The notes beneath the pieces are model-generated. The model was not told where the DNA came from and did not search any database. It saw only the letters and a program-made list of their open reading frames with translations. Shown one piece after another: positions 8,095 to 16,215 of a stretch of DNA of 64,000 bases (positions within the stretch are counted from its first letter, which is position 1; each line of letters starts with the position of its first letter). This DNA is from Lautropia sp. (lineage in GTDB: Bacteria; Pseudomonadota; Gammaproteobacteria; Burkholderiales; Burkholderiaceae_E). The DNA is taken from positions 88,780-152,779 of the forward strand of contig JAUNKF010000005.1 in assembly GCA_030532895.1 (NCBI GenBank), given 5' to 3'. A program made the position numbers and the translations under genes.

Positions 8095-8991
8095 TCAGCG
8101 TCCTGAGGTGGGCCGGAACAGCGCGAGCGCCAGCGCCGAAACGGACAGCATCATGGCGAGCCACTGGCGTGGCCCGAGCGGTTCGCCCAGCACCAGTGCG
8201 CCGGAGATCATCGCCACGACGGGAATCATGATCGGCGAGAGCGACACGATCTGGGTGGGCAGCCAGCGCACGAGGGTGAACCACATCAGGTTGCCGAGCA
8301 GCATCGGCACCAGCATGATGTAGGTGATGACGGCGATCGAGGTGGGCGAGGGCAGGAACCACTGATGATCGCCCTGCCACCAGGCCATGCCGAGAATGGG
8401 CAGGCCCGCCACCAGCATCTGCCAGCCGGTCAGCACCATCATGGGTGCCGGGATGGGGTGTCGTTTCAGCATGACGGTGGCCAGTCCCCAGCCGAAGCCG
8501 CAGAGCAAGCCCAGAAACAACCCCAGTGGGGCCTGGGCATAGCTGTCGAGCGCCGGGAGCATCAAGACCAGCACGCTGGCGCCGCCAAGGGCCAGTGCCA
8601 GTTGCTGGCGCCTGTTCAGACGTTCACGGAACAGCACCCAGCCCCACAGCGCAGCCCATAGTGGCATGGTGAAACCGAGAATGGCCACCTGGCCGGAGGG
8701 GATCATCGTGGTGGCCAGGGTGGAGGCAACGTTCCAGATCGTCAGAAAACACCAGGCCGTCAGCAGCAGGATCGGCCAGTGCCTCCGGGGGATCGTGAGT
8801 GGCTGCCGGCGCCACCGGGCGAGCAGGAGCAGCAGGATGCCGGCAACCGGCATCGTGATACCCCTGAATGTCCAGACCGAGACCTCTCGTACCGCCAGAT
8901 GAAAGAGCGGCCAATTCGTGCCCCAGATCAGGGTGAGCATGAAAAGCATCAACAGGGCGAGGCGGGAAACGCCCGCGTTTTGGGTGGGCAT
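8095..8991 (-). CDS. DMT superfamily (EamA) transporter
   Basis: A 298-residue protein with ten hydrophobic segments arranged as two EamA repeats. The N-terminal LMLFMLTLIWGTNWPLFHLAV and the C-terminal LGEPLGPRQWLAMMLSVSALAL are typical of drug/metabolite exporters. The ATG at 8991 fits the normal N-terminus; a start at 9078 would add a Pro-rich leader before the first helix. No clear ribosome site was found for either. The substrate cannot be told from the sequence. Its stop lies 92 bases from the end of convergent prfC. Confidence 0.82.
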   Translation of the reverse strand: MPTQNAGVSRLALLMLFMLTLIWGTNWPLFHLAVREVSVWTFRGITMPVAGILLLLLARWRRQPLTIPRRHWPILLLTAWCFLTIWNVASTLATTMIPSGQVAILGFTMPLWAALWGWVLFRERLNRRQQLALALGGASVLVLMLPALDSYAQAPLGLFLGLLCGFGWGLATVMLKRHPIPAPMMVLTGWQMLVAGLPILGMAWWQGDHQWFLPSPTSIAVITYIMLVPMLLGNLMWFTLVRWLPTQIVSLSPIMIPVVAMISGALVLGEPLGPRQWLAMMLSVSALALALFRPTSGR

Positions 8992-9191
8992 CGATGGGTG
9001 CGTTGGCAAGAGAATGGCAAAGAGGCAGCCCAGATTGGGCCTGGTACATGGGGGCAGTGGATGCAAAACCGATGGCAAGTCGGTGCTTGGCGATCACAGC
9101 TTGCACCGGGTGATGCTAGCGCGCTTGCCTGTAGAGGGGGGCGCCGTGGCTGTTGCCGAGCGGGCTGTATCCCCCTGAGCGGCCCCGTGCT

Positions 9192-10880
9192 TCATGCTCG
9201 GGTTTTGCGTGCGCTTGTATGCCGGGGCTGGTTGATCAGCCGCGAAACGAAGATGACCGGCAGGGTGCCGATGGCCACGATGGCAAGTGCCGGCAGCGCC
9301 GCTTCGGCCAGGCGCTCGTCTTCGGAGAGTTGTTGGGTGATGACGGCCAGTGTGTCGAAGTTGAAGGGGCGCAGCATCAGCGTGGCGGGCAGCTCCTTCA
9401 TGATGTCGATCAGCAGCAAGAGCCAGGCCACGGCCACCGAGCGCCAGAGTATCGGTACATGCACACGGCGGAAGACCTCGAAGCGGGTGGCGCCGAGTGA
9501 GCGTGCGGCGGCATCGAGATTGGGTGTGATGCGCTGCATGCCGGCATCGATGCCGCTGTAACCCACGGCGAAGAAACGCAGCAAGTAGGCATAAAGTACG
9601 CCGAGGATGGTGCTGGTGATCAGCGTGGTTTTGGCGCCGATGAAATCGGCGAGAGCATGGTCGAACTTGGCCACGGGCCACAGGATGGCGAGCGCGATCA
9701 CCGAGCCGGGCACCGCGTAGCCGAAACGCAGCCCGCCGGCGATGCCCGCCAGCAGCGTATGCTGGCGGTTTTCGGCAAAGCGCACACCATAGGCGACGGC
9801 GCAGGCGAGTATCAGCGTCAGCGTGGCACCGAGGAGGCCGGCCGTGAAGCTGTTGCCTGCCCACTCGGCGAAGCGGTGCAGGGTGGGGGTCATCTCCGGC
9901 TCGCGGATCAGCAACCAGACGAGGCCGATCACCGGGATCAGGAAACCGATCAGGATCGGCAGGCACAGCAGCACGGTCAGCACCCAGCCACGGCTGGCGG
10001 GCAGGCTGTCTCGGCGCCACGGCCGATGGGCGCGGGTCGTGGTCTGCTGGACGCGCCCGCGGGCACGGCGTTCGATCAGGTGAATGATGGCGATGGTGAA
10101 GAGCAGCGCCACGGCCAGCATCAGGGCTGCGCCCCGGTCGCCCAGCGAGAACCAGGTCTTGTAGATACCGGCGGAGAAGGTCTGCAAGCCGAAGTAGTAG
10201 GTGGCGCCCACGTCGGCCAGGGTCTCCATCAGCACCAGCATGCCGCCCGCCACGGCCGCCGGCATGATCAGTGGGCGCACCACACGCCAGAAAACGGAGA
10301 GGGGGCGGTGGCCGAGCAATCGGGCCGATTCGATGGTGGAGACCGAAATGTCAGCGATGGCGTTGCGGACGATCAGGTAGACGTAGGGGTAATAGACGAA
10401 GCTGAAGAGGATGATGGCACTGGGCAGCGAGCGAACTTGAGGCATGCGGCCTTCAAAGCCAAGGCTGTCGCGCAGCCACAGATGGATCGGTGCGCCGAAG
10501 GCGAGCAGGTCGGTATAGGCATAGGCGATGACGTAGGTGGGCATTGCCAGCGGCAGGATCAGCGCCCAGGACAGCGGGTTTCGCAGTGGAAACTGGTAGC
10601 GTTCGATGCACCAGGCGCTGCCGATGCCGAGCAGCAGCGTGCCGATCAGGGTGCCCAAGGCCAGCGTACCGGATACGATCGTGGTTTCTGCCAGCGTCGT
10701 GCGGGCCAGATGCACGAGTGTGGCGGCGTCGAACGTCGTGACCCCGGTGATGACGAGGGCTGCCATCGGCAGTAACAGCAGCAGGCCGACCAGTGACACC
10801 AGGTGAATCAGCCAGCGAGAACCTGAGCTTGATCTGTTCTCGGATTGATTTACATTTAGGGCTTGTCCTGCAGGTGCCAC
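9192..10880 (-). CDS. fbpB: Iron(III) ABC transporter permease, FbpB/SfuB type
   Basis: A 562-residue double-length permease with about 12 transmembrane helices. Two EAA loops are visible, ESARLLGHRPLSVFWRVVRPL (about residues 195-215) and AARSLGATRFEVFRRVHVP (about 465-485), as expected for a fused permease of the FbpB family that moves ferric iron from a periplasmic binding protein. The start is a GTG at 10880 with AAGGAA about ten bases upstream; that ribosome site lies inside the divergent ATPase gene, whose ATG is at 10884. The binding protein and ATPase of this system are at 12184-13230 and 10884-11960. Confidence 0.85.
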   Translation of the reverse strand: MAPAGQALNVNQSENRSSSGSRWLIHLVSLVGLLLLLPMAALVITGVTTFDAATLVHLARTTLAETTIVSGTLALGTLIGTLLLGIGSAWCIERYQFPLRNPLSWALILPLAMPTYVIAYAYTDLLAFGAPIHLWLRDSLGFEGRMPQVRSLPSAIILFSFVYYPYVYLIVRNAIADISVSTIESARLLGHRPLSVFWRVVRPLIMPAAVAGGMLVLMETLADVGATYYFGLQTFSAGIYKTWFSLGDRGAALMLAVALLFTIAIIHLIERRARGRVQQTTTRAHRPWRRDSLPASRGWVLTVLLCLPILIGFLIPVIGLVWLLIREPEMTPTLHRFAEWAGNSFTAGLLGATLTLILACAVAYGVRFAENRQHTLLAGIAGGLRFGYAVPGSVIALAILWPVAKFDHALADFIGAKTTLITSTILGVLYAYLLRFFAVGYSGIDAGMQRITPNLDAAARSLGATRFEVFRRVHVPILWRSVAVAWLLLLIDIMKELPATLMLRPFNFDTLAVITQQLSEDERLAEAALPALAIVAIGTLPVIFVSRLINQPRHTSARKTRA

Positions 10881-10883
10881 GAC

Positions 10884-11960
10884 ATGTCTTTCCTTAGCGT
10901 TGATCGTTTGTCAGTTCAGTATCCGGGGGCCGAGAGCCTCACGGTGGATGGATTATCGTTTGAATTGGAGGCGGGTGAAATTGGATGCTTGCTGGGGGCC
11001 TCCGGGTGCGGCAAGACGACCGTGCTGAGGATCATTGCCGGCTTCATTGCGCCCCAGGCTGGTGAGGTGCGTCTGGACGGACGCCTGCTGGCCAATCATG
11101 CCCAGGTGGTTCCACCGGAAGCGCGCCGTGTCGGTCTGGTCTTTCAGGATTTTGCATTATTTCCGCATTTGACGGTGGCCGAGAACGTGGCTTTTGGCCT
11201 GAATCGGTTATTACGTGCCGAACGAAAGGCCAAGGTGGAGGAGATGCTGGCGCTCACACGGCTCACGGCTCAGGCCGGGCGTTACCCGCATGAGTTGTCG
11301 GGTGGGCAGCAGCAGCGGGTGGCATTGGCACGTGCGCTGGCGCCGCAGCCGTCGCTGTTGTTGCTCGATGAACCGTTTTCCAGCCTCGATGCTGCGTTAC
11401 GCGAGCAATTGGGGCTGGAGGTGCGCCAGATCCTCAAGGCCACGAACACGACGGCCGTGCTGGTGACGCATGATCAACGGGAGGCTTTTGCCGTTTGCGA
11501 CCGGATCGGCATCATCAATCAGGGGCGGATGGAGCAGTGGGATACGGCCTACCGGCTGTATCACGAGCCGGCCACCGAGTATGTGGCCCGTTTCATCGGT
11601 GAGGGCGCGATGCTGCCAGGTTTCAGGACGGATTCACTCGATGGCAGTCATGAACACGTTCGCATCGAGCTGGGGTTCATCACGTCGCCCGATCAGTGTT
11701 CGCATGAGCATCAGCCGGAGCGTCCGGTGAAAGTGCTGCTGCGCCCGGATGATGTCATTCATGATGACAGCGCTCCTTTGAAAGCAGTGGTGCTGCGCAA
11801 GGCTTTTCGGGGGGCGGAATACCTGTATACGCTGCAGTTGCCGTCGGGGGCGGAAGTGCTGGCCACGGTGCCGAGCAATCATGACCACGCCATTGGCGAA
11901 GCCATTGGCATTCGCCTCGACACGCATCACATCGTTTCTTTCGAGGCATCCTCGGCTTAG
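10884..11960 (+). CDS. fbpC: Iron(III) ABC transporter ATP-binding protein, FbpC type
   Basis: A 358-residue ABC ATPase. Motifs in order: Walker A GASGCGKTTVL (residues about 38-48), signature LSGGQQQRVALARALA, Walker B LLLLDEPFSSLD, and the switch histidine in VLVTHDQREAF. A C-terminal TOBE-like domain follows (KVLLRPDDVI onward), as in FbpC/PotA-type subunits. The ATG at 10884 has GCAGGTG about nine bases upstream and begins three bases from the start codon of the divergent permease. The usual order for this system is fbpA-fbpB-fbpC on one strand, so the arrangement here is rearranged. Confidence 0.88.
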   Translation: MSFLSVDRLSVQYPGAESLTVDGLSFELEAGEIGCLLGASGCGKTTVLRIIAGFIAPQAGEVRLDGRLLANHAQVVPPEARRVGLVFQDFALFPHLTVAENVAFGLNRLLRAERKAKVEEMLALTRLTAQAGRYPHELSGGQQQRVALARALAPQPSLLLLDEPFSSLDAALREQLGLEVRQILKATNTTAVLVTHDQREAFAVCDRIGIINQGRMEQWDTAYRLYHEPATEYVARFIGEGAMLPGFRTDSLDGSHEHVRIELGFITSPDQCSHEHQPERPVKVLLRPDDVIHDDSAPLKAVVLRKAFRGAEYLYTLQLPSGAEVLATVPSNHDHAIGEAIGIRLDTHHIVSFEASSA

Positions 11961-11979
11961 AGACTGGAGACTGGAGACT
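11960..11979. repeat. Short tandem repeat of a 7-base unit
   Basis: The unit GAGACTG occurs nearly three times in a row, starting at the last base of the fbpC stop codon. Such a repeat could vary in copy number, but it lies outside coding sequence. Confidence 0.6.
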
Positions 11980-12010
11980 CGTGTTCTTGTTTTGCCCCGT
12001 TTTTAGAATG

Positions 12011-12062
12011 CTGAATGCTGCATTCAGGTGGTTTGCCTGGGAGTCTGTTGCAACAACTCCCA
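12011..12062. terminator. Hairpin pair between convergent fbpC and fbpA
   Basis: CTGAATG/CATTCAG (12011-12017 with 12021-12027) and TGGGAGT/ACTCCCA (12038-12044 with 12056-12062) form two adjacent stems between the convergent gene ends. There is no strong T run, so this is a weak terminator call. Confidence 0.35.
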
Positions 12063-12067
12063 AGTCC

Positions 12068-12133
12068 CTGTCATGTTTGGGGGGCGATGGGTTATTCGTC
12101 CCTGCCAAAGCCCCTCTGGGCGCGTAGCACGCG
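12068..12133. repeat. Dispersed intergenic repeat, copy 2
   Basis: Contains TGTCATG and then TTCGTCCCTGCC followed by AAAGCCCCTCTGGGCGCG, aligning base for base with the centre of the copies at 6252 and 52117. It lies between fbpC and fbpA. The right arm is degenerate here (GTAGCACGCG). Confidence 0.55.
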
Positions 12134-12183
12134 AAACATCACGCGCATCTGCCGTGATCTCGCCGCTACGCGCCTGCGGCTGA

Positions 12184-13230
12184 TTACTTGTAACCAACCT
12201 TGTCCAGCAGCTTCTGGGCTTCAACCGACTGCGCCGCCATCCGATCGGTGCTGACGGTGTCCATCTTGAAGGTGCCCAGGCTGTCGAGTGCCGGATTGTC
12301 AATCTTCACGGACTTCACCACCGGCCACTCGTTGTTGCCCTCGACGAAGTACTTCTGGGCGGAATCGCTCGACAGGTATTCCAGGAACTTGATGGCATTT
12401 GCGCGGTGGGGGGCATACTTGGCCACGGCGCCGCCGGCCAGATTCATGTGCGTGCCGGTGGTGGCCTGGTTTGGCCAGACCAAGCCAACCTTTTCGACGG
12501 CCGCCTTGTCTTCGGGCTTGTCGGAACGCATCATGCGGGCCAGGTAGTAGCTGTTGGTGAGCGCCACGCCGCACTCGCCGCTGGCCACGGCCTTGATCTG
12601 GTCGGTGTCACCGCCTTTCGGGCTACGTGCTTGGTTGTCCACATAGCCTTTCAGGATCTTTTCGGTCTTCTCCAGGCCGTCATGCTCGATCATCGAGCCG
12701 AAGAGCGACAGGTTGTAGGGGTGGCTGCCCGAGCGGGTGCAGACCTTGCCCTTGTTCTTCGGGTCGGCCAGTGATTCATAAGTCATCACGTCCTTCGGGT
12801 CGACCGCTTCCTTGTTGTAGACGATGACGCGGGCACGGTTCGAGAAGCCATACCAGCTGCCATCCTGGGCACGGAATTCGGCTGGGATGCGCTCGTTCAG
12901 CGTCTTCGAGTCGATCGGCTGGAAGAGGCCCGCCTGCTGGGCTCGGTACAGGCGCGAGGCATCGACCAGCAGGATCACGTCGGCCGGGCTTTTGTCGCCT
13001 TCCGAGTTCAGGCGCTCCAGGAGCGGTTGATCTTTCAGCTCGACGCGGTTGATCTTGATGCCGGTCTGCTTGGTGAAGTCGCTGTACAGGCGCTCATCGC
13101 CTTGATAGTGGCGGGCCGAGTACAGGTTCAGCACCTTTTCTTCGGTGCTCTTGTCCTGGGCCTGAACGGCGCCGACCAGGGTGGCCGAGACGGCTGCGGC
13201 CAGCAGGCCGAGCTTGACGTGTGTGGTCAT
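12184..13230 (-). CDS. fbpA: Ferric iron-binding periplasmic protein, FbpA type
   Basis: A 348-residue secreted protein with a Sec signal peptide (MTTHVKLGLLAAAVSATLVGAVQAQ, with cleavage probably after AQA). The mature part begins VLNLYSARHYQGDERLY, as in FbpA/FutA-type ferric binding proteins, and the paired iron-ligand tyrosines are seen in TNSYYLARMM. It delivers Fe(III) to the FbpB/FbpC permease. The ATG at 13230 has AGGAG about 12 bases upstream; the frame open to 13320 has no signal sequence. The gene is convergent with fbpC rather than in an fbpABC operon. Confidence 0.9.
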   Translation of the reverse strand: MTTHVKLGLLAAAVSATLVGAVQAQDKSTEEKVLNLYSARHYQGDERLYSDFTKQTGIKINRVELKDQPLLERLNSEGDKSPADVILLVDASRLYRAQQAGLFQPIDSKTLNERIPAEFRAQDGSWYGFSNRARVIVYNKEAVDPKDVMTYESLADPKNKGKVCTRSGSHPYNLSLFGSMIEHDGLEKTEKILKGYVDNQARSPKGGDTDQIKAVASGECGVALTNSYYLARMMRSDKPEDKAAVEKVGLVWPNQATTGTHMNLAGGAVAKYAPHRANAIKFLEYLSSDSAQKYFVEGNNEWPVVKSVKIDNPALDSLGTFKMDTVSTDRMAAQSVEAQKLLDKVGYK

Positions 13231-13530
13231 GGTGGTTTTTCTCCTGAGAACCTGATGAAAACGGTATGAAACCGAATCGATAGTGGGATGCAGATACGGG
13301 TGAGATTGAGAATTTTTCAATCATGAATCGAGGCAAAGCATAGCCGACAATGGCTCTGCGATGCCGCAATCTCTGGATGATGACAGGGTTTATGTCTGCC
13401 ATGCCGGGGATTCAGGGAGAACCCTGTCAAGGCATGGAGAGCCGCTGTCAACACGCTCGGCCCAACGCCCAGGCGGTGTGTGGACGGGGGCAGCCGTTGG
13501 CGGCCGTTGTCCCGTGTTTGCCGCCAGTAT
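13231..13530. other. Intergenic region upstream of fbpA
   Basis: About 300 bases with no supportable gene. An AT-rich inverted repeat GATTGA-7-TCAATC (13304-13322) lies about 75 bases upstream of the fbpA start and could be an operator, possibly iron-related, although it is not a good match to the Fur consensus. The left part ends in a GC-rich stretch just after the thioredoxin gene. Confidence 0.4.
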
Positions 13531-13914
13531 TCAGTCGTTCTGGTGTGACTCGTCCGAGCCGTAGGGGCGGGCCGCCCGGCGAACTTCTTCCATGTCCAGC
13601 GCACGGATCTGGCTGATCAGGTCGTTCAGTGCGCTCTTGGGCAGCGCGCCTGCTTGCTGGAAGACGATGACTTTTTCCCGAAACACCATCAGCGTCGGGA
13701 TGGAACGGATGCCGAAATGGCCCGCCAACTGGGTTTCTTCGTCGGTGTTGATCTTGGCGAAAACGATGTCGGGGTGTTCTTCGGCGGTTTGCTCGAAGAC
13801 GGGGGCGAAGCTCTTGCAGGGGCCGCACCAAGGCGCCCAGAAATCGAGGATCACGATGTCGTTGCCGCTGATGGTGGTGTCGAAGTCAGCGGTTTTCAGT
13901 TCCAGCACGGCCAT
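13531..13914 (-). CDS. Thioredoxin-family protein
   Basis: A 127-residue thioredoxin-fold protein with the redox motif WCGPC in ILDFWAPWCGPCKSFAPVF (residues about 22-40), and the cis-proline region IRSIPTLMVFRE. It is about 20 residues longer than E. coli TrxA, because of a charged C-terminal tail (DMEEVRRAARPYGSDESHQND). It most likely reduces disulfides in the cytoplasm, as there is no signal peptide. ATG 13914 has AGGAG about eight bases upstream; the long open frame continuing to 14100 is not protein-like. Confidence 0.9.
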   Translation of the reverse strand: MAVLELKTADFDTTISGNDIVILDFWAPWCGPCKSFAPVFEQTAEEHPDIVFAKINTDEETQLAGHFGIRSIPTLMVFREKVIVFQQAGALPKSALNDLISQIRALDMEEVRRAARPYGSDESHQND

Positions 13915-14383
13915 GAGAGGCTCCTGTCGAAGAGGGCTATTGGCGGCTACCCGGCCTGCTTTCCTCGGTGGCCGGGTTCGGCATGCGGGAGAAAAGCGGC
14001 ATGTCGAGGCCCGAGAGGCATCACACGCGTTGACCGGCGGGCAGCGACGCGCCAGATGGGCGCTGAAGGTCGCCAGATGAAGTCGGCCATTGTCCTTCAA
14101 GCCCCTGTCATCGGCAAGTCAGCCCGCGCTGCTGGCAGGGATATCCGGCTCAGGTGTGCGCAAGCCTATAATTTCAGCACGGTCTGCTGTCCGTTCATGG
14201 CGAGCATCGATGTCGTCGAGCATGTGGCAGCCAGGTGTTTTGTTCTTCATGCCGGGGCGGGAGCGGGATGTCACGGGCTGAACACGTGTCTGCCCGGATG
14301 GTTCTTGCACTTTTGAAGAGCTTGGGCGGGCTGGGGACGGATCGGTCGGTCGTGGTGCTGACGTTTGGGGCAAGAGGGCTAGG
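13915..14383. other. Intergenic region between thioredoxin and the next secreted protein
   Basis: About 470 bases with no gene I can support; open frames here are compositionally antisense shadows. A TATAAT hexamer at 14167-14172 on the plus strand could be a -10 element, but no matching -35 was seen. Confidence 0.4.
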
Positions 14384-14998
14384 GTGATCGGAGTGTGTCG
14401 ACACAAACGGTGGGTCAAGGAATTTGAGCAGGCTGATCCGGCCATCACTGGGCGTGCCGCTCGACGCCGGGTGCTGTCAGCCTTGCCCTGCCTTGCTTTG
14501 ATGATGCCGGGCTGGATGAAGCCGGCGGTGGCGCATCATGGCTTTTTGGGCAAATACCAGTTTTCCAGGCCGATGTTCCTGAAGGCCAGGGTGGTGCGCA
14601 TCACGGGCGGGTTACCCCATGTGCGGATGGTGGTCGATGTGTCCCGAGGCGGTGGCCGTGTGCCACGTGGCCGGGAGTGGATGCGACCGCTGGAGGATGC
14701 CGAGGCCCGGCCGACCCTGACGATCCTGGCGCCTTTCGACAAGCGCGGCGAGGTGGAGCTGACCTTCGACTGGCGCCTGTCCCGCCTGTTGCTTGAAGAG
14801 CCGGATCTGTTGCGCGAGGGCGATCAGATCTCGGCCGTGGTGTATCGGCGGACGGCGGCCGACGAGTATCACGGAGAGCTGTTGGTGGTGCTGTTGCGTA
14901 CGCCCGATGAACAGGTGCTGGTCAGCGCGAGGCCCGTGTCGTCCGTCAAGTCGCGCCGGTCGTGTTGTGACGGGGTATCGGGTGTCGACGGGCCGTGA
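14384..14998 (+). CDS. Small secreted protein, DUF6152-like
   Basis: A 204-residue protein of unknown function. It has an N-terminal signal-like segment (RRRVLSALPCLALMMPGWMKPAVA) followed by AHHGFLGKYQFSRPMFLKARVV and GLPHVRMVVDV. A mature start in AHHxF, followed by a 'shift in a small beta protein' pattern, recalls DUF6152 proteins, but the match is by eye and weak. The start is a GTG at 14384; downstream starts are possible because the first 28 residues do not look like part of a normal signal peptide. It precedes a MipA/OmpV gene on the same strand, so the two may be coexpressed. Confidence 0.5.
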   Translation: MIGVCRHKRWVKEFEQADPAITGRAARRRVLSALPCLALMMPGWMKPAVAHHGFLGKYQFSRPMFLKARVVRITGGLPHVRMVVDVSRGGGRVPRGREWMRPLEDAEARPTLTILAPFDKRGEVELTFDWRLSRLLLEEPDLLREGDQISAVVYRRTAADEYHGELLVVLLRTPDEQVLVSARPVSSVKSRRSCCDGVSGVDGP

Positions 14999-15179
14999 GT
15001 GCCTTGGCGGTGTGGGGGGCTGTCGTTTCCCTGCCAGCCGGGCAGCCGTTGATCTTCGTTTGTCAAACGCCGGGAGTCTGCCGGGGGGCGCCAGGGGCTT
15101 TGCTGTTATGTTCGGGCGAGTATCCCCCTTTTCGTGGGCACGCAGGCCGTTTGACGGCTTTCCCGTGCATGGCTTGTCG

Positions 15180-16145
15180 ATGAAATCTTTTCTTGTTTCT
15201 GGTCCGTCCGTCTCGCTCGTGAATGACGGTCATTGCTTTGGATGGCGTTCACGCGGTGCTTTGCCCCGAGGGCAGGCGCTGCCGGGTTGTCGTGCCTTGT
15301 TGTTGAGCGCCCTGATGGGGATGACAGGTGTTTTCAGTGCTGCTGCATGGGCAGGATCAGCAGCGCTGCCGACCGAGCGTCAGGCCCTGCCAGTCTGGGA
15401 GCTGGGGGTTGGGGTGTCGGCATTGACGTTGGCCGATTATCGGGGGGCCGATTCCCGTCGGCGCTATGTGCTGCCCTTTCCGGTGCTCGTTTACCGGGCC
15501 CCTCATCTGAAGGTGGATCGTGGCGGGATTCGGGCGGATCTGTGGGACGACGATCGTTTTGAGCTGGATTTGAGCGTCAACGTGACGCCGCCGGTCAAAC
15601 GGCATGCCACAGGTATCCGGGCCGGTATGCCGGGGCGCAAGGCATTACTGGAACTGGGGCCGCGGCTGCAGGGGCTGATGTGGACAGGGGATCAGGGACG
15701 CCAGCGCCTGAAGCTGCATCTGCCGGTACGCTATGCGATGCCGTTGGGCAAACTGGAGAATGCGGGTCTCGTCTTCCATCCCAAGCTGGTGCTCGATGTC
15801 GATCATGTGGGCGGTTGGCGCGGTTGGCAATTCTCGCTGGCAGCCGGGCCGATCTTTGCCAACCGGGCGCATCACCGCTACTACTACGAGGTCGATCCGG
15901 CTTACGCCCGGCCCGGTCGACCTGCTTGGGCGGCACGTGGCGGCTACGGCGGCATGCAGTACACGGCCTCTTTCAACAAGCGCTTTCCCGACTATTGGGT
16001 GGCGGGCTTCGTTCGTCTGGATCAGGTGCAGGGCGCCACTTTTGCTTCATCGCCCCTGGTGCGCCAGCGTCGCCAGGTCAGCGCCGGACTGGTTTTCGGG
16101 TGGCTCTTCGCCCGTTCGGCCGAACGGGTGTATCAGCGCGATTGA
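15180..16145 (+). CDS. MipA/OmpV family outer membrane protein
   Basis: A 321-residue beta-barrel protein. After a signal-type segment ending in SAAAWA, the mature part begins LPVWELGVGVSALTLADYRGADSRR, then YVLPFPVLVYRAPHLKVDRGG and RADLWDDDRFELDLS, all in the typical MipA/OmpV pattern; it ends with strand-like sequence and VFGWLFARS. Proteins of this family serve as outer membrane barrels or scaffolds. The frame is open far upstream, but the ATG at 15180 is the first start compatible with export. A later Met (MTGVFSAAAWA) is an alternative that would give a more compact signal peptide. Confidence 0.8.
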   Translation: MKSFLVSGPSVSLVNDGHCFGWRSRGALPRGQALPGCRALLLSALMGMTGVFSAAAWAGSAALPTERQALPVWELGVGVSALTLADYRGADSRRRYVLPFPVLVYRAPHLKVDRGGIRADLWDDDRFELDLSVNVTPPVKRHATGIRAGMPGRKALLELGPRLQGLMWTGDQGRQRLKLHLPVRYAMPLGKLENAGLVFHPKLVLDVDHVGGWRGWQFSLAAGPIFANRAHHRYYYEVDPAYARPGRPAWAARGGYGGMQYTASFNKRFPDYWVAGFVRLDQVQGATFASSPLVRQRRQVSAGLVFGWLFARSAERVYQRD

Positions 16146-16215
16146 CGTGGGCGGTGAACGCTTGGCAGGTTCTGAAAAATACCGGTCTCGCAGGTACCTC
16201 AGCGCCTGTCGTCAC

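Noticed and set aside
9657-10775. Plus-strand frame of about 370 codons opposite the iron permease
   Set aside because: It is antisense to a permease with two clear EAA loops, and is low-complexity in character.
14793-15179. Upstream extension of the MipA/OmpV frame
   Set aside because: The extension overlaps the preceding gene and gives no signal peptide; the ATG at 15180 gives an exported protein.
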